DNA of 20,302 nucleotides from Alphaproteobacteria bacterium (GTDB lineage: Bacteria; Pseudomonadota; Alphaproteobacteria; GCA-2731375). The number at the start of each line of letters is the position of its first letter. The stretch's first letter is position 1. The stretch spans positions 1-20,302 of the forward strand of contig JANQKO010000084.1 of assembly GCA_028281075.1 (NCBI GenBank). Direction: 5' to 3'. The notes beneath the pieces were generated by a model. It did no database searches. It was not told the DNA's origin and saw only the letters and a program-made list of their open reading frames with translations. The translations under genes were made by a program, and so were the position numbers. Below, piece by piece: positions 1-6,913 of the stretch.

Positions 1-1
1 G

Positions 2-268
2 CCGGTGCCCGACCCGGACCAGGAACGCCGGCGGACCCGGGTGCTGCTGCACGGCGAGATCGGCTCGGCGACCGACATGCCCGGCGGCTGCCGTTTCCAT
101 CCGCGCTGCTACAAGGCGCGGCTGCTGGCCGAACGCGCGGATGTCGAGACGGTCGAGACCGGCGCCGGACACCGGCTGCCGCGCGCCTGTGTCGAACGGC
201 CGCCGGCGCTCGCCGGCGGGAACGGCCATCTGGCCGCATGCCATTTCCCCGAAACCGGGGCCGATTAG
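2..268 (+). CDS. C-terminal fragment of an oligopeptide/dipeptide ABC transporter ATP-binding protein
   Basis: This reading frame is open from the left window edge, so only the last 88 or so residues are present. It begins PVPDPDQERRR and continues into GGCRFHPRC, then a long stretch ending GHLAACHFPE. This is the C-terminal oligopeptide-transporter extension found after the ATPase core in Dpp/Opp-type ATPases, where the Cys residues of CxFxxRC and a later ACH are typical. The spacing between the RC and the final ACH is longer than in the commonest form. The Walker motifs lie outside the window. The protein would power import of peptides or similar small solutes at the inner membrane. It ends 56 bases before the next gene, so co-transcription is possible but not shown. 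Confidence 0.8.
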   Translation, partial: PVPDPDQERRRTRVLLHGEIGSATDMPGGCRFHPRCYKARLLAERADVETVETGAGHRLPRACVERPPALAGGNGHLAACHFPETGAD

Positions 269-313
269 AGGCCTACATCGGACACGCGGATTCTTATGTT
301 TGGAGCCACAGTC

Positions 314-319
314 AGGAGG
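314..319 (+). promoter_or_regulatory. Strong Shine-Dalgarno sequence fixing the start of the TGA-containing glutaredoxin gene
   Basis: AGGAGG lies five bases before ATG 325. This near-perfect ribosome binding site precedes only 12 codons before the in-frame TGA. That argues that the real start is here and that the TGA is read through. The downstream GTG at 421 has no comparable site. Confidence 0.85.
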
Positions 320-324
320 ATGCG

Positions 325-1086
325 ATGAGCGACGTGATCAAGGTGTTCTGGCAGCCGCATTGAACGAGCTGTCTCCGGGTCAAGGATTACCTGTCGGTCC
401 GTGGGATCGAATTCGAATCCGTGAACGTGTTGGAAGACAGCGGCATGGCGGCGCTGCAGGCGCTGGGCGCCCGCAGCGTACCGGTGGTCTCCAGGGGCGA
501 CAGGTTCGTCTTCGCCCAGGTGATCAAGGACGTGGTCGACTTCCTGGAGCTGGAAGACGATACCGGGCCCAACCTGTCGCCGGACGAACTGGCGGCGCGC
601 TATGACGGCATCCTGGAGACGGCCGTCCGGCTGACCCGGCAGATGCCGGACGCGCGTCTCGAGGACGAGTTGCCGAACCGGCCGCGCTCGTGGCGGGTGC
701 TGATGCATCATGTCTTCCAGATTCCGGTCGCCTTCCTCGACATGGAAGAGCGGGGCGAGACGCTGACCTACGAGAACATGGTGGCGCCGCCGCCCGACGA
801 CATGACCACCAGCACCGATATCGCCCGGTTCGGCGAGGCGGTGCGCGGTCGCTTCCAGGCCTGGTGGGCGGCGGCCCGGGGCGGCGACTTCGCCGGCGAG
901 GTGCCGACCTATTTCGGCGCCACCTCGCGGCACGAGATGCTGGAGCGCACGGTCTGGCACTCGACCCAGCATGTGCGGCAGGTCGCCTCGCTGCTGGAAC
1001 AGGCCGGCGTGAGCCCGGACCGGCCGCCGACATCGGCCGACATCGAAGGGCTGCCGCTGACCGAGGCGGTATGGGACGAAACCTGA
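325..1086 (+). CDS. Putative selenoprotein: glutaredoxin domain with UxxC active site fused to a DinB-like domain
   Basis: Read from ATG 325, the frame is M-S-D-V-I-K-V-F-W-Q-P-H, then TGA at 361-363, then T-S-C-L-R-V-K-D-Y-L, and it stays open to TGA 1084-1086 (253 residues with Sec13). The TGA falls exactly where glutaredoxin/thioredoxin-fold proteins have the first Cys of CxxC, giving U13-T-S-C16. Residues 1-75 otherwise look like a normal glutaredoxin, with a first beta strand, helix, and cis-Pro motif SVPVV (Pro53). Residues 90-245 resemble the four-helix DinB/YfiT metal-binding fold, with candidate ligands His128/His129, His212 and His216 (WHSTQHVRQV). Likely role: a cytosolic thiol/selenol oxidoreductase joined to a metal-dependent thiol-transfer-type domain; the substrate is unknown. 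The next gene starts 14 bases downstream. Alternatives are a nonsense mutation or sequencing error in a Cys codon. The strong ribosome site and intact flanks favour recoding. Confidence 0.78.
372..406 (+). promoter_or_regulatory. Candidate bacterial SECIS hairpin downstream of the in-frame TGA
   Basis: By hand, the transcript just after the TGA folds as follows. 372-375 pairs with 403-406 (one G-U pair). 376-381 (CGGGUC) pairs with 396-401 (GGUCCG) with two G-U wobbles, and U402 is bulged. An AGG/CCU mini-stem (383-385 with 390-392) closes an AUUA loop. The apical loop sits about 22 bases after the TGA. This matches the general layout of bacterial SECIS elements, which lie inside the coding region directly after the codon. 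No folding program was run, the stem is imperfect, and coding constraint could produce such pairing by chance. Confidence 0.45.
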
Positions 1087-1100
1087 TAGCAGAAGGAACC

Positions 1101-1760
1101 ATGAGCATGACGGATATCGACAGCCAGCAGAACTACTACGACAATATCGGCTTCAGCCAGCGGCTGGGCTTCGGCAAGCGGCCAGCGGTGCTGGTCATCG
1201 ACATGTGCCGCGGCATCACCGAGCCGGGCAAGATGTATATCGACATGGACGCGCACATCCCCCGCATCCAGGCCATCAACGAGGCGGCCCGGCGGATCGG
1301 CGCGCCGGTGGTGTTCACCACGGTCGCCTATCACAAGGATCTGGCCGACGCCGGCACCTTCGGCCAGAAGGTGCCGCTGGTGCAGAACCTGCTCTTCGGC
1401 TCGACCGACGTCGAGATCGACCCGCGCCTGCCGGTCGAGGAAGCGGACCACCTGCTGGTGAAGAAGTTCCCGAGCGCCTTCTACGGCACCAACCTGCAGT
1501 CAATGCTGACCGGGCTCGGCGTCGACACCACGATCATCGTCGGCAACTCGACCAGCGGCTGCGTGCGCGCCACGACCTGCGACGCCATCTCCGGCGGCTT
1601 CCGCCCGGTCGTGCCCAGCGACTGCGTCGCCGACCGGGCGCCGCTGTCGCACGAGGTGAATTTGTTCGACATGGACTCGAAAAACGCCGACGTCATGCCG
1701 AGCGCCGACGTGCTGGCCTATCTCGATGGCCTGGCAACGGACCGGGTCGCGGCCGAGTAG
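1101..1760 (+). CDS. Isochorismatase-family cysteine hydrolase, N-carbamoylsarcosine amidohydrolase-like
   Basis: The 219-residue protein has the isochorismatase fold typical of cysteine amidohydrolases. The expected Asp-Lys-Cys triad is visible: Asp34 in AVLVIDMC, Lys121 or Lys122 in LVKKFPSAFYGT, and Cys154 in NSTSGCVRATTCDA. The SGCVRATTCDA and VPSDCVADR stretches are closest in style to N-carbamoylsarcosine amidohydrolase and related amide hydrolases rather than true isochorismatases. It would release ammonia from a small amide in the cytosol; the substrate cannot be told from sequence. ATG 1101 is chosen because GAAGGAA lies just before it; ATG 1107 is possible. It follows the glutaredoxin-DinB gene by 14 bases and probably shares its transcript. 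The peptide-type transporter upstream may feed the same catabolic unit, but that is an inference. Confidence 0.8.
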   Translation: MSMTDIDSQQNYYDNIGFSQRLGFGKRPAVLVIDMCRGITEPGKMYIDMDAHIPRIQAINEAARRIGAPVVFTTVAYHKDLADAGTFGQKVPLVQNLLFGSTDVEIDPRLPVEEADHLLVKKFPSAFYGTNLQSMLTGLGVDTTIIVGNSTSGCVRATTCDAISGGFRPVVPSDCVADRAPLSHEVNLFDMDSKNADVMPSADVLAYLDGLATDRVAAE

Positions 1761-1776
1761 TCTGGCCGCGTTCCCG

Positions 1777-2709
1777 TCAGGGCGGGCACTCCGGCGACGG
1801 CGGCGCGGCGGGAACACCGTTCATCGCGGCAACGTCAGGCCAATACTTGCTGCGGCGGAGCTGGCAGTCGAAGAATTCGAAACGGATCTTTTCCTTGCCG
1901 GGGAAGTCCGGCCGCCAGCCCTCGTCCAGAAACTGCCGCGCCCGGTCATAGTGGCCGGTATAGATCAGTTCGAGCATGATGTCCCACAGCTTGAAGTCGT
2001 AGGGATGCAGGTCCGAGGTGCCCCACCAATCGCTGGTGCGCAGCGCCTGCGCCTGGCGCCGAAGCACCGCTTCGGGGATCGCGGGTCGCCGTGTCAGTTC
2101 CGGCGCGAAACGATATTTGCCGTTCCGGAACTTGAGCGCGACACGCGGCGACGGCATGGCGGCAAAGGGGGCATACCAGTAAACAAAGCCGGTGTCGCTG
2201 AGCACGACCTCCAACGCCGGATCGTCATCAAGGTTCAGGAATCGGGTGTTCGAGAAGCTCGCCCGAACTTCGTCGACCTTTCGCAGTCCGCCAACGAAGG
2301 CGTAAATGTGGAACGTTGTCAGGCCGTGTTCCTCGGCGACGATCAGAATGTTCGGTTCGCCATCTCCCGTGATGTCCGTGCCCAGCGGTATAAGCGGCAT
2401 CTTGCGCGACGCGGCAATCGCCCTGGGGTCGATGGAGACAAAAAGGTTCTCGATCTTCTCCACGACCCGCCCATCCTTACTGATGATCAGCCGGTCGGAC
2501 GCATGACGGGTCCAACCCTCCATGCCGAATCTGATGTCGTAGATCCGGAATCGGTAATCGCCGATCGATGCCGATGCCTTGAGTATCGGCCGGTGTTCGG
2601 TGAATTCGGTCGCCATCGCGATGTCGATCCCGAACGCCAGCGCGATTCCGGCCGCGGCGATGCACCCAACGAACCACTTTCGTGCCTGACCCATCCGTGA
2701 GACTGTCAT
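1777..2709 (-). CDS. Secreted protein of unknown function with FG-GAP/VCBS-like calcium-loop motifs
   Basis: The 310-residue protein has a basic start, a hydrophobic segment (residues about 11-32) and a plausible signal-peptidase site after AMA, so it is probably exported to the periplasm. Two Asp-rich loops, TDITGDGEPNILIV (residues about 108-121) and LNLDDDPALEVVLSD, resemble the calcium-binding loops of FG-GAP/VCBS beta-propeller repeats. The C-terminal third is helical and ends in a Cys- and Pro-containing tail. I do not recognise a family and assign no enzymatic role. ATG 2694 is an alternative start; neither start has a convincing ribosome site. Its base composition is visibly lower in G+C than its neighbours, and it sits beside an AT-rich stretch and a broken gene, which suggests acquired DNA. 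It converges on the amidohydrolase gene, with only 16 bases between the stop codons. Confidence 0.65.
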   Translation of the reverse strand: MTVSRMGQARKWFVGCIAAAGIALAFGIDIAMATEFTEHRPILKASASIGDYRFRIYDIRFGMEGWTRHASDRLIISKDGRVVEKIENLFVSIDPRAIAASRKMPLIPLGTDITGDGEPNILIVAEEHGLTTFHIYAFVGGLRKVDEVRASFSNTRFLNLDDDPALEVVLSDTGFVYWYAPFAAMPSPRVALKFRNGKYRFAPELTRRPAIPEAVLRRQAQALRTSDWWGTSDLHPYDFKLWDIMLELIYTGHYDRARQFLDEGWRPDFPGKEKIRFEFFDCQLRRSKYWPDVAAMNGVPAAPPSPECPP

Positions 2710-2967
2710 TGATGAATTGCTCGAATAATCTCGATCGATCTACATCTTATACTTGATTTTTTATTAGTAAATACAATTATTGCGAGCATACGGATTTCAT
2801 TTGCGGCGATCATCGTTCGATCCGCGTCGAAACAACATACAGCGTCTAACGCTACCGCCGCCGACATCCTCGGGATACTGCTGAGCATGGCGCTCCCGGA
2901 CGAGACTGTCGGCTGGCCGGTGGGCCAACGAGGGTGTGACAATATTCGATTTCAGCGTCAATCCTTC
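2710..2967. other. AT-rich intergenic stretch without a recognisable gene
   Basis: The first 90 bases are markedly AT-rich, unlike the rest of the window, and may hold the promoter of the leftward secreted-protein gene. I could not place a convincing -35/-10 pair. The short open frames here have no start signals or family features that I recognise. Confidence 0.5.
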
Positions 2968-3073
2968 GTCATGCCAGCGTAGAGGCGTGTGAAGAAATCG
3001 CATCGGTGCCACCGGCGTGACGGATTTTTTGGGTCGCAGGTAATCTCTTCAGAGGCTCGCAGGCCGGCATGAC
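2968..3073. repeat. Small 106-bp element with near-perfect 11-bp terminal inverted repeats
   Basis: The left end GTCATGCCAGC (2968-2978) and the right end GCCGGCATGAC (3063-3073) are inverted copies with one mismatch. The interior is non-coding. Intergenic elements beginning and ending with GTCATGCC/GGCATGAC are common dispersed repeats in alphaproteobacterial genomes (general knowledge; copy number here is unknown). Its right edge lies within a few bases of the point where the neighbouring methyltransferase fragment stops resembling its family. Confidence 0.5.
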
Positions 3074-3223
3074 CACGGTCAGCCGATTGATGCAGTGCTC
3101 GATCGCATCCGCGATGCCCCGGCTGACCTCGTCATAGGCCCGCCCGGCCGACGACCAGGTGGCCGACGGCCCGGTGTTGTGCGGGCGGACGGGGGTGTCG
3201 ACAGAATCTCGCGCAACGGTCAT
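2969..3223 (-). pseudogene. N-terminal remnant of a class I SAM-dependent methyltransferase
   Basis: From ATG 3223, preceded by a good ribosome site (AAGGAG, six bases upstream on the minus strand), the frame reads VRPHNTGPSATWSS, then GRAYDEVSRGIADAIEHCINRL. This resembles the conserved beginning of a methyltransferase family that normally continues into the SAM-binding motif (LDLATGTGW-like). After about 48 residues the similarity ends. The remaining 36 codons run through the 106-bp repeat to a stop at 2969. No SAM-binding glycine motif is seen downstream in any frame, so the rest of the gene is gone. The intact start and ribosome site mean the short peptide could still be made, but it would lack all catalytic parts. 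It is divergent from the HxlR-type regulator, which may once have controlled it. Confidence 0.6.
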
Positions 3224-3394
3224 GCTTGTCTCCTTATCGACGGCCTGTCCGGACCCGACGGCCGGCGGACATGGCGGGGAGATCGCAACGGGGGAAACGG
3301 CGATCCAGTTCAGAAAATGAACCGGACACCGGATCGGCCGTCGCCTACATATCGACAGACGCCGATCCGGCGACACAGTCAGGACCGTCGAGCG

Positions 3395-4102
3395 ATGAGA
3401 ACGGAAACCGAATACGGCCAGTTCTGCCCGGTCGCCAAGGCGGCCGAGATCGTCACCACGCGGTGGACGCCGCTGATCCTGCGCGAGATGATCTGCGGCA
3501 GCGCGCGCTTCAACGAAATCCACCGGGGCGTACCGCTGATGTCGCGCGCCCTGCTGTCCAAGCGGCTGAAGGAATTGCAGGCATCGGGCGTCATCGCGCG
3601 AGACGGGGCGGCCGGATCACCGGCCTCGGCCTACCGCCTGACGCCGTCGGGCGAGGCGCTGCAGCCGATCATCCTCGCGCTGGGCCTGTGGGGCCGGCAA
3701 TGGGTCGAGAGCGCGCTGGACGGGCCGGACTGGGATGCCGGCGTGCTGATGTGGGACATGCGGCGGCGCATCGACACCTCGGCGCTGCCCGCCGGACGCA
3801 CGGTCATGCAGTTCGACTATCACGACGCACCGGACGAGCTGCGCCGCTGGTGGCTGGTGATCGACGACGACGCCGTCGATCTCTGCCAGTCCGACCCGGG
3901 GCACGAAATCGACCTCTATGTCGCGGCCAGCGTGCCGGTCATGGCCGGCGTCTGGATCGGCAAGCGCTCGCTGCCGGCGGCGCTGGACGACGAGGAGATC
4001 GTCCTCGTCGGCGATGCCGGCCTGCGCCGGTCCATCCGGCGCTGGCTGAAGCTGTCCCTGCTGGCCGACGCGGCGGAACGGACCCACGCCCCGGCCGGCT
4101 AG
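3395..4102 (+). CDS. HxlR-family transcriptional regulator with C-terminal SCP2-like domain
   Basis: The 235-residue protein begins with a winged helix of the HxlR type (residues about 8-100). It has the family's early Cys in GQFCPVAKAAEIV, then RWTPLILREMICGSARFNEIHRGVPLMSR split across the helix-turn-helix, and SKRLKELQASGVI leading into the wing. Residues about 130-230 form an extra domain of the sterol-carrier-protein-2 kind, often found on these longer HxlR proteins and thought to bind a small hydrophobic ligand. It is probably a ligand- or redox-responsive DNA-binding protein. Its target is unknown; the divergent methyltransferase remnant is the obvious former partner. ATG 3395 is chosen because the family similarity begins right after it; the longer open frame upstream has no family features. 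Confidence 0.85.
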   Translation: MRTETEYGQFCPVAKAAEIVTTRWTPLILREMICGSARFNEIHRGVPLMSRALLSKRLKELQASGVIARDGAAGSPASAYRLTPSGEALQPIILALGLWGRQWVESALDGPDWDAGVLMWDMRRRIDTSALPAGRTVMQFDYHDAPDELRRWWLVIDDDAVDLCQSDPGHEIDLYVAASVPVMAGVWIGKRSLPAALDDEEIVLVGDAGLRRSIRRWLKLSLLADAAERTHAPAG

Positions 4103-4218
4103 CGGCCGGCGCGGCCGCGGTCCGCCGGGTCCGCCGCAGAGCCTTGCCGGCGCTTGTTCGGCCATGCGACTATTGTTTTCAATCGGACAGACGGGGGGCG
4201 CATAGCGCATCAACGCCG

Positions 4219-4587
4219 ATGGCGAGAACCATGTTCGAAAAATACGGCGGCTTCGGCGCCGTCAGCAAAGTGGTCAGCGCCTTCTACGACAAGGTGCTGG
4301 ATTCCGACGTCATCGGCCCCTATTTCGACGACGTCGACATGCGCCGCCTGGTCGACCACCAGACCAAGTTCATCTCCGACACCATGGGCGGCCCGGCCAG
4401 CTATTCGAACGAGGCGCTGCGCAAGGTGCATGCCCCGCACCGGATCGACCGCGACGCCAATCTGGAGATGGCGCGGCTGCTGCGCGAGACGCTGCTGGAG
4501 TTCGACATCGAGCCGGCCGACGTGGACGCCATCATGGCCGAGATCGAGGCGCGGTCGGCCTACGTGATCTCCGGTCCGGCAACGTGA
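4219..4587 (+). CDS. Group I (HbN-type) truncated haemoglobin
   Basis: This 122-residue protein has the two-over-two globin signature: FYDKVLDSDVIGPYFDDVDM with Tyr23 at the B10 position and Phe36 at CD1, HQTKFISDTMGGP around the E helix and the Gly-Gly-Pro loop, and KVHAPHRI with His71 as the proximal haem ligand. Group I truncated globins bind oxygen or nitric oxide in the cytosol and often act in NO detoxification or sensing. ATG 4219 and ATG 4231 are both possible starts. The gene overlaps the following cyclase gene by four bases (GTGA, 4584-4587), so the two are very probably translationally coupled. That context suggests a sensory role, although a simple detoxification role cannot be excluded. 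Confidence 0.88.
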   Translation: MARTMFEKYGGFGAVSKVVSAFYDKVLDSDVIGPYFDDVDMRRLVDHQTKFISDTMGGPASYSNEALRKVHAPHRIDRDANLEMARLLRETLLEFDIEPADVDAIMAEIEARSAYVISGPAT

Positions 4588-5672
4588 GCGAGCCGGCCCG
4601 GGATATCGCCATGAACATGGACCGCTTCCGCGCGGCCCTGCTCGACACGGTCGGCGTCGGGCTGGCCGTCGTCGAGCCGAACGAGTTCCGCCTGCTGATC
4701 CACAACGCCATGTTCGCCGAGTGGTTCCCGGGCGTGGACGACGGCGGGGCGCGGCTGCTGGACATCCTGCCCGACGTCGACCTGCCGATGGCGAAGGCGC
4801 GCCTCGGCGAGCAGCGGAGCTGGAAGTTCGAGGTCGAGGTCAAGCCGAAACGCCGGACCATCGTGCTGGCGGTGGAAGTGGCGCCGGCGGAAGGCGCCGT
4901 CGCCGGCGAGCTGATGGTGCAATGTCAGAACATCTCGAAGATCCGCGAGCTGGAATACATGATCGAGTCCTACTCGAACATGATCGAGCGGCAGAACCGC
5001 GACCTGCGCAAGGAGAAGGAACGGGTCGAGAAGCTGCTGCTGAACATCATGCCGCAGCAGGTCTACGAGGAATGGAAGGAGTTCGGCGTCACCACGCCGC
5101 ATCGCTACGACGCGGCCTCGGTGCTGATGCTGGACTTCGTCGGCTTCACCGAGATGTCGATCCGCTACGAGCCGACCAAGCTGATCGCCGAGCTGAACGA
5201 CATCTTCACCGGCTTCGACCGCATCGTCGAGCAGTTCGGCTGCGAGCGGCTGAAGACCATCGGCGATGCCTATGTGGCGGTCGCCGGGGTGCCGGAACCG
5301 AACCCCGACCATGCCCGCAACATCGCGCAGGTGGCGCTGCGCTTCGTGCGGTTCCTGAAGCGCCGCAACAGCACCAGCGAGTTCGAATGGCGCTGCCGCG
5401 TCGGCATCAGCTCGGGCCCGGTGATCGGCTCGGTCGTCGGCGTGCAGAAATACGTCTACGACATCTTCGGGCCGGGCATGAACCTGGCCGCCCGGCTGGA
5501 ACCGCTCTGCCAGCCCATGGAGATCCTGGTCAGCGGCGATACCCATGCCCTGATCGGCAACGACTTCGCCTTCTCGAACCTGGGCATGCACGACATCCGC
5601 GGCTTCGGCCCGAAGGCGGTCTACCGGCTGGAAGGCGATTTCGGCGCGGCCAACGACGCCGCATTCGGCTGA
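4584..5672 (+). CDS. Class III adenylate cyclase with N-terminal PAS-like and coiled-coil signalling region
   Basis: The 362-residue soluble protein has a PAS-like domain (residues about 12-118), a helical linker with LLLNIMPQQVYEEW (about 120-166) resembling the H-NOX-associated signalling helix of soluble guanylate cyclases, and a class III cyclase domain (about 172-350). Metal ligands are Asp184 (LMLDFVGFT) and Asp228 (IGDAY). The purine-specifying pair is Lys224 and Asp293 (VYDIFG), the adenylate-type combination. Transition-state residues Asn300 and Arg304 (MNLAARLE) are present. It should therefore make cAMP from ATP as a homodimer. GTG 4584 overlaps the globin stop codon; ATG 4611 and ATG 4617 are alternatives. 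The overlap with a haem protein suggests regulation by O2, NO or redox state through protein-protein contact; this is inferred from gene context only. Confidence 0.87.
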   Translation: MSEPARDIAMNMDRFRAALLDTVGVGLAVVEPNEFRLLIHNAMFAEWFPGVDDGGARLLDILPDVDLPMAKARLGEQRSWKFEVEVKPKRRTIVLAVEVAPAEGAVAGELMVQCQNISKIRELEYMIESYSNMIERQNRDLRKEKERVEKLLLNIMPQQVYEEWKEFGVTTPHRYDAASVLMLDFVGFTEMSIRYEPTKLIAELNDIFTGFDRIVEQFGCERLKTIGDAYVAVAGVPEPNPDHARNIAQVALRFVRFLKRRNSTSEFEWRCRVGISSGPVIGSVVGVQKYVYDIFGPGMNLAARLEPLCQPMEILVSGDTHALIGNDFAFSNLGMHDIRGFGPKAVYRLEGDFGAANDAAFG

Positions 5673-5720
5673 CGGCCGACCCGCGCCGGCGCCGGCCTGA
5701 CGGCTTACCGGACGGCCGCT

Positions 5721-5783
5721 AGAGCGTTTTCCGCTCACGCGGAATCTGCACCGGCCTGGTGCCGTACGAACAAAAAATGCTCT
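5721..5783. repeat. Palindromic dispersed-type repeat able to form a three-way junction between convergent genes
   Basis: The outer arms AGAGCGTTTT (5721-5730) and AAAATGCTCT (5774-5783) pair over ten positions with one G-T wobble. Inside are two smaller hairpins, CCGC/GCGG (5731-5742) and GCACC/GGTGC (5748-5762). AGAGCGTTTTCCG...AAAATGCTCT is the general look of a palindromic intergenic repeat seen many times over in alphaproteobacterial genomes. It lies between convergent genes and touches the stop codon of the SEC-C gene, so it may also help end transcription from both sides. Confidence 0.65.
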
Positions 5784-6672
5784 ACCCGCCCGCGGCCTGG
5801 TTGCGGAGACAGCATTTCTTGAATTTCTTGCCGCTGCCACAGGGACAAGGATCGTTGCGACCGACGTTCCGGAAGAGGTTGATGGCCGGCTCGGCCGTGA
5901 CGTGCGACCGCCCTGCCGGCTCGGGCCGCGGTGGCGGGTCTTCAGCGGGGTTGAACACGGCCCAGCCCGACAGTTCCTCGACAACATCGTCGAATGGCTC
6001 GTGCGATCCCCAGCCGGACGACCAGGGCGCCGCCGGGTTGGCGATCGCATGGCGCAGGTCCCGCTCGAAGTGATCGTAGCTGGACCAGTCGGGCAGGATG
6101 AAACGACGGTCGTAGGCCTGCTTGACCTCCGACCGGAGCTCCTCCAGGCCGAGCACGGCGACGGCATCCGACCAGCCAAACCAGACGAACGACGTGGCCT
6201 GCGGCAGGATGTTGACATAGGCATACCGCAGAAAGCGCGCGGCCTCGTCCCGGTCGAGCTGGCCGCGCACGACCAGCAGCGCCAGCACTTCGCACATCTC
6301 GCTGCGCACGTGCTCGTCGGCTTCCAGATTGAGAATGATGTCGTAGAGCGGTCGCGGATCGCCGTCGAACACGGCGGCCATGATCCGCGCGGCCGTTGAC
6401 GTCGTCGCGTCGCCGATGGCGGATTCGAGTTTCTCCACATCGCACTGCAGCAACCGGGCGAGTGGCCGGTAGGCCGCGGTTTCCCGCCATTCGCCGAACA
6501 GGTGAAATATCAGGAAGACCGCGTCCTCGTTGGTCCCGTCGTCGACGAAGCCATCGATGATGTCGATGAACCGCGGCACGATACCGGGATGCCGCGCCCG
6601 AGCGGCGTCGATGGCCGCTTCCGGCAATCGGCCCATTGTCGACAGGCCGGCCAGAATGTCGTCGAATTCCAT
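5782..6672 (-). CDS. DUF1186-like helical-repeat protein with C-terminal SEC-C zinc motif
   Basis: The 296-residue cytosolic protein is mostly helical, with short repeated stretches such as RFIDIIDGFVDDGTNEDAVF and PLYDIILNLEADEHVRSEM, similar to the DUF1186 family. It ends in a SEC-C motif, GRNDPCPCGSGKKFKKCC, with Cys276, Cys278, Cys287 and Cys288 as zinc ligands, the same kind of tail found on SecA and many unrelated proteins. The function of this family is not established; the tail may mediate contact with ribosomes or partner proteins. It stands alone between a convergent cyclase gene and a divergent CMD-family gene. Confidence 0.75.
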   Translation of the reverse strand: MEFDDILAGLSTMGRLPEAAIDAARARHPGIVPRFIDIIDGFVDDGTNEDAVFLIFHLFGEWRETAAYRPLARLLQCDVEKLESAIGDATTSTAARIMAAVFDGDPRPLYDIILNLEADEHVRSEMCEVLALLVVRGQLDRDEAARFLRYAYVNILPQATSFVWFGWSDAVAVLGLEELRSEVKQAYDRRFILPDWSSYDHFERDLRHAIANPAAPWSSGWGSHEPFDDVVEELSGWAVFNPAEDPPPRPEPAGRSHVTAEPAINLFRNVGRNDPCPCGSGKKFKKCCLRNQAAGG

Positions 6673-6913
6673 GGCTGATTATCCCCAGGCTCGCCTCGAT
6701 GCCCGACCGGCGGTCCGTTCCGGCGTGATTCTCGCCCGCGCAGTATACGCGCGCCGCCGGCCGGTATCGCCCTGATCGCGCGCAAGGGCACGGAAATGGT
6801 CTCCGGTGCCACGGAATCACCACATCGCGAGACAGCATTCCGGCAGCGGCACACGCGCGCATTTAGGGATATGATCCGCACTCTTGAGTCGAGATACCTG
6901 CCATGAGGAAGCC

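Noticed and set aside
421..1086. Shorter gene starting at GTG 421 without the TGA
   Set aside because: It would remove the first strand and active site of the glutaredoxin domain, and it has no ribosome site like the one before ATG 325.
2710..3012. Small open frames of 71-78 codons on the minus strand
   Set aside because: No ribosome site, no domain, and they cross the AT-rich intergenic stretch or the repeat element.
5721..5783. tRNA-like cloverleaf gene
   Set aside because: It has only three stems, no T-loop or anticodon-loop signature and no CCA-type end, and it resembles a known style of intergenic palindrome.
4560..6440. 626-codon open frame on the minus strand
   Set aside because: It runs antisense to the adenylate cyclase and across part of the SEC-C gene in another frame, with no family features.
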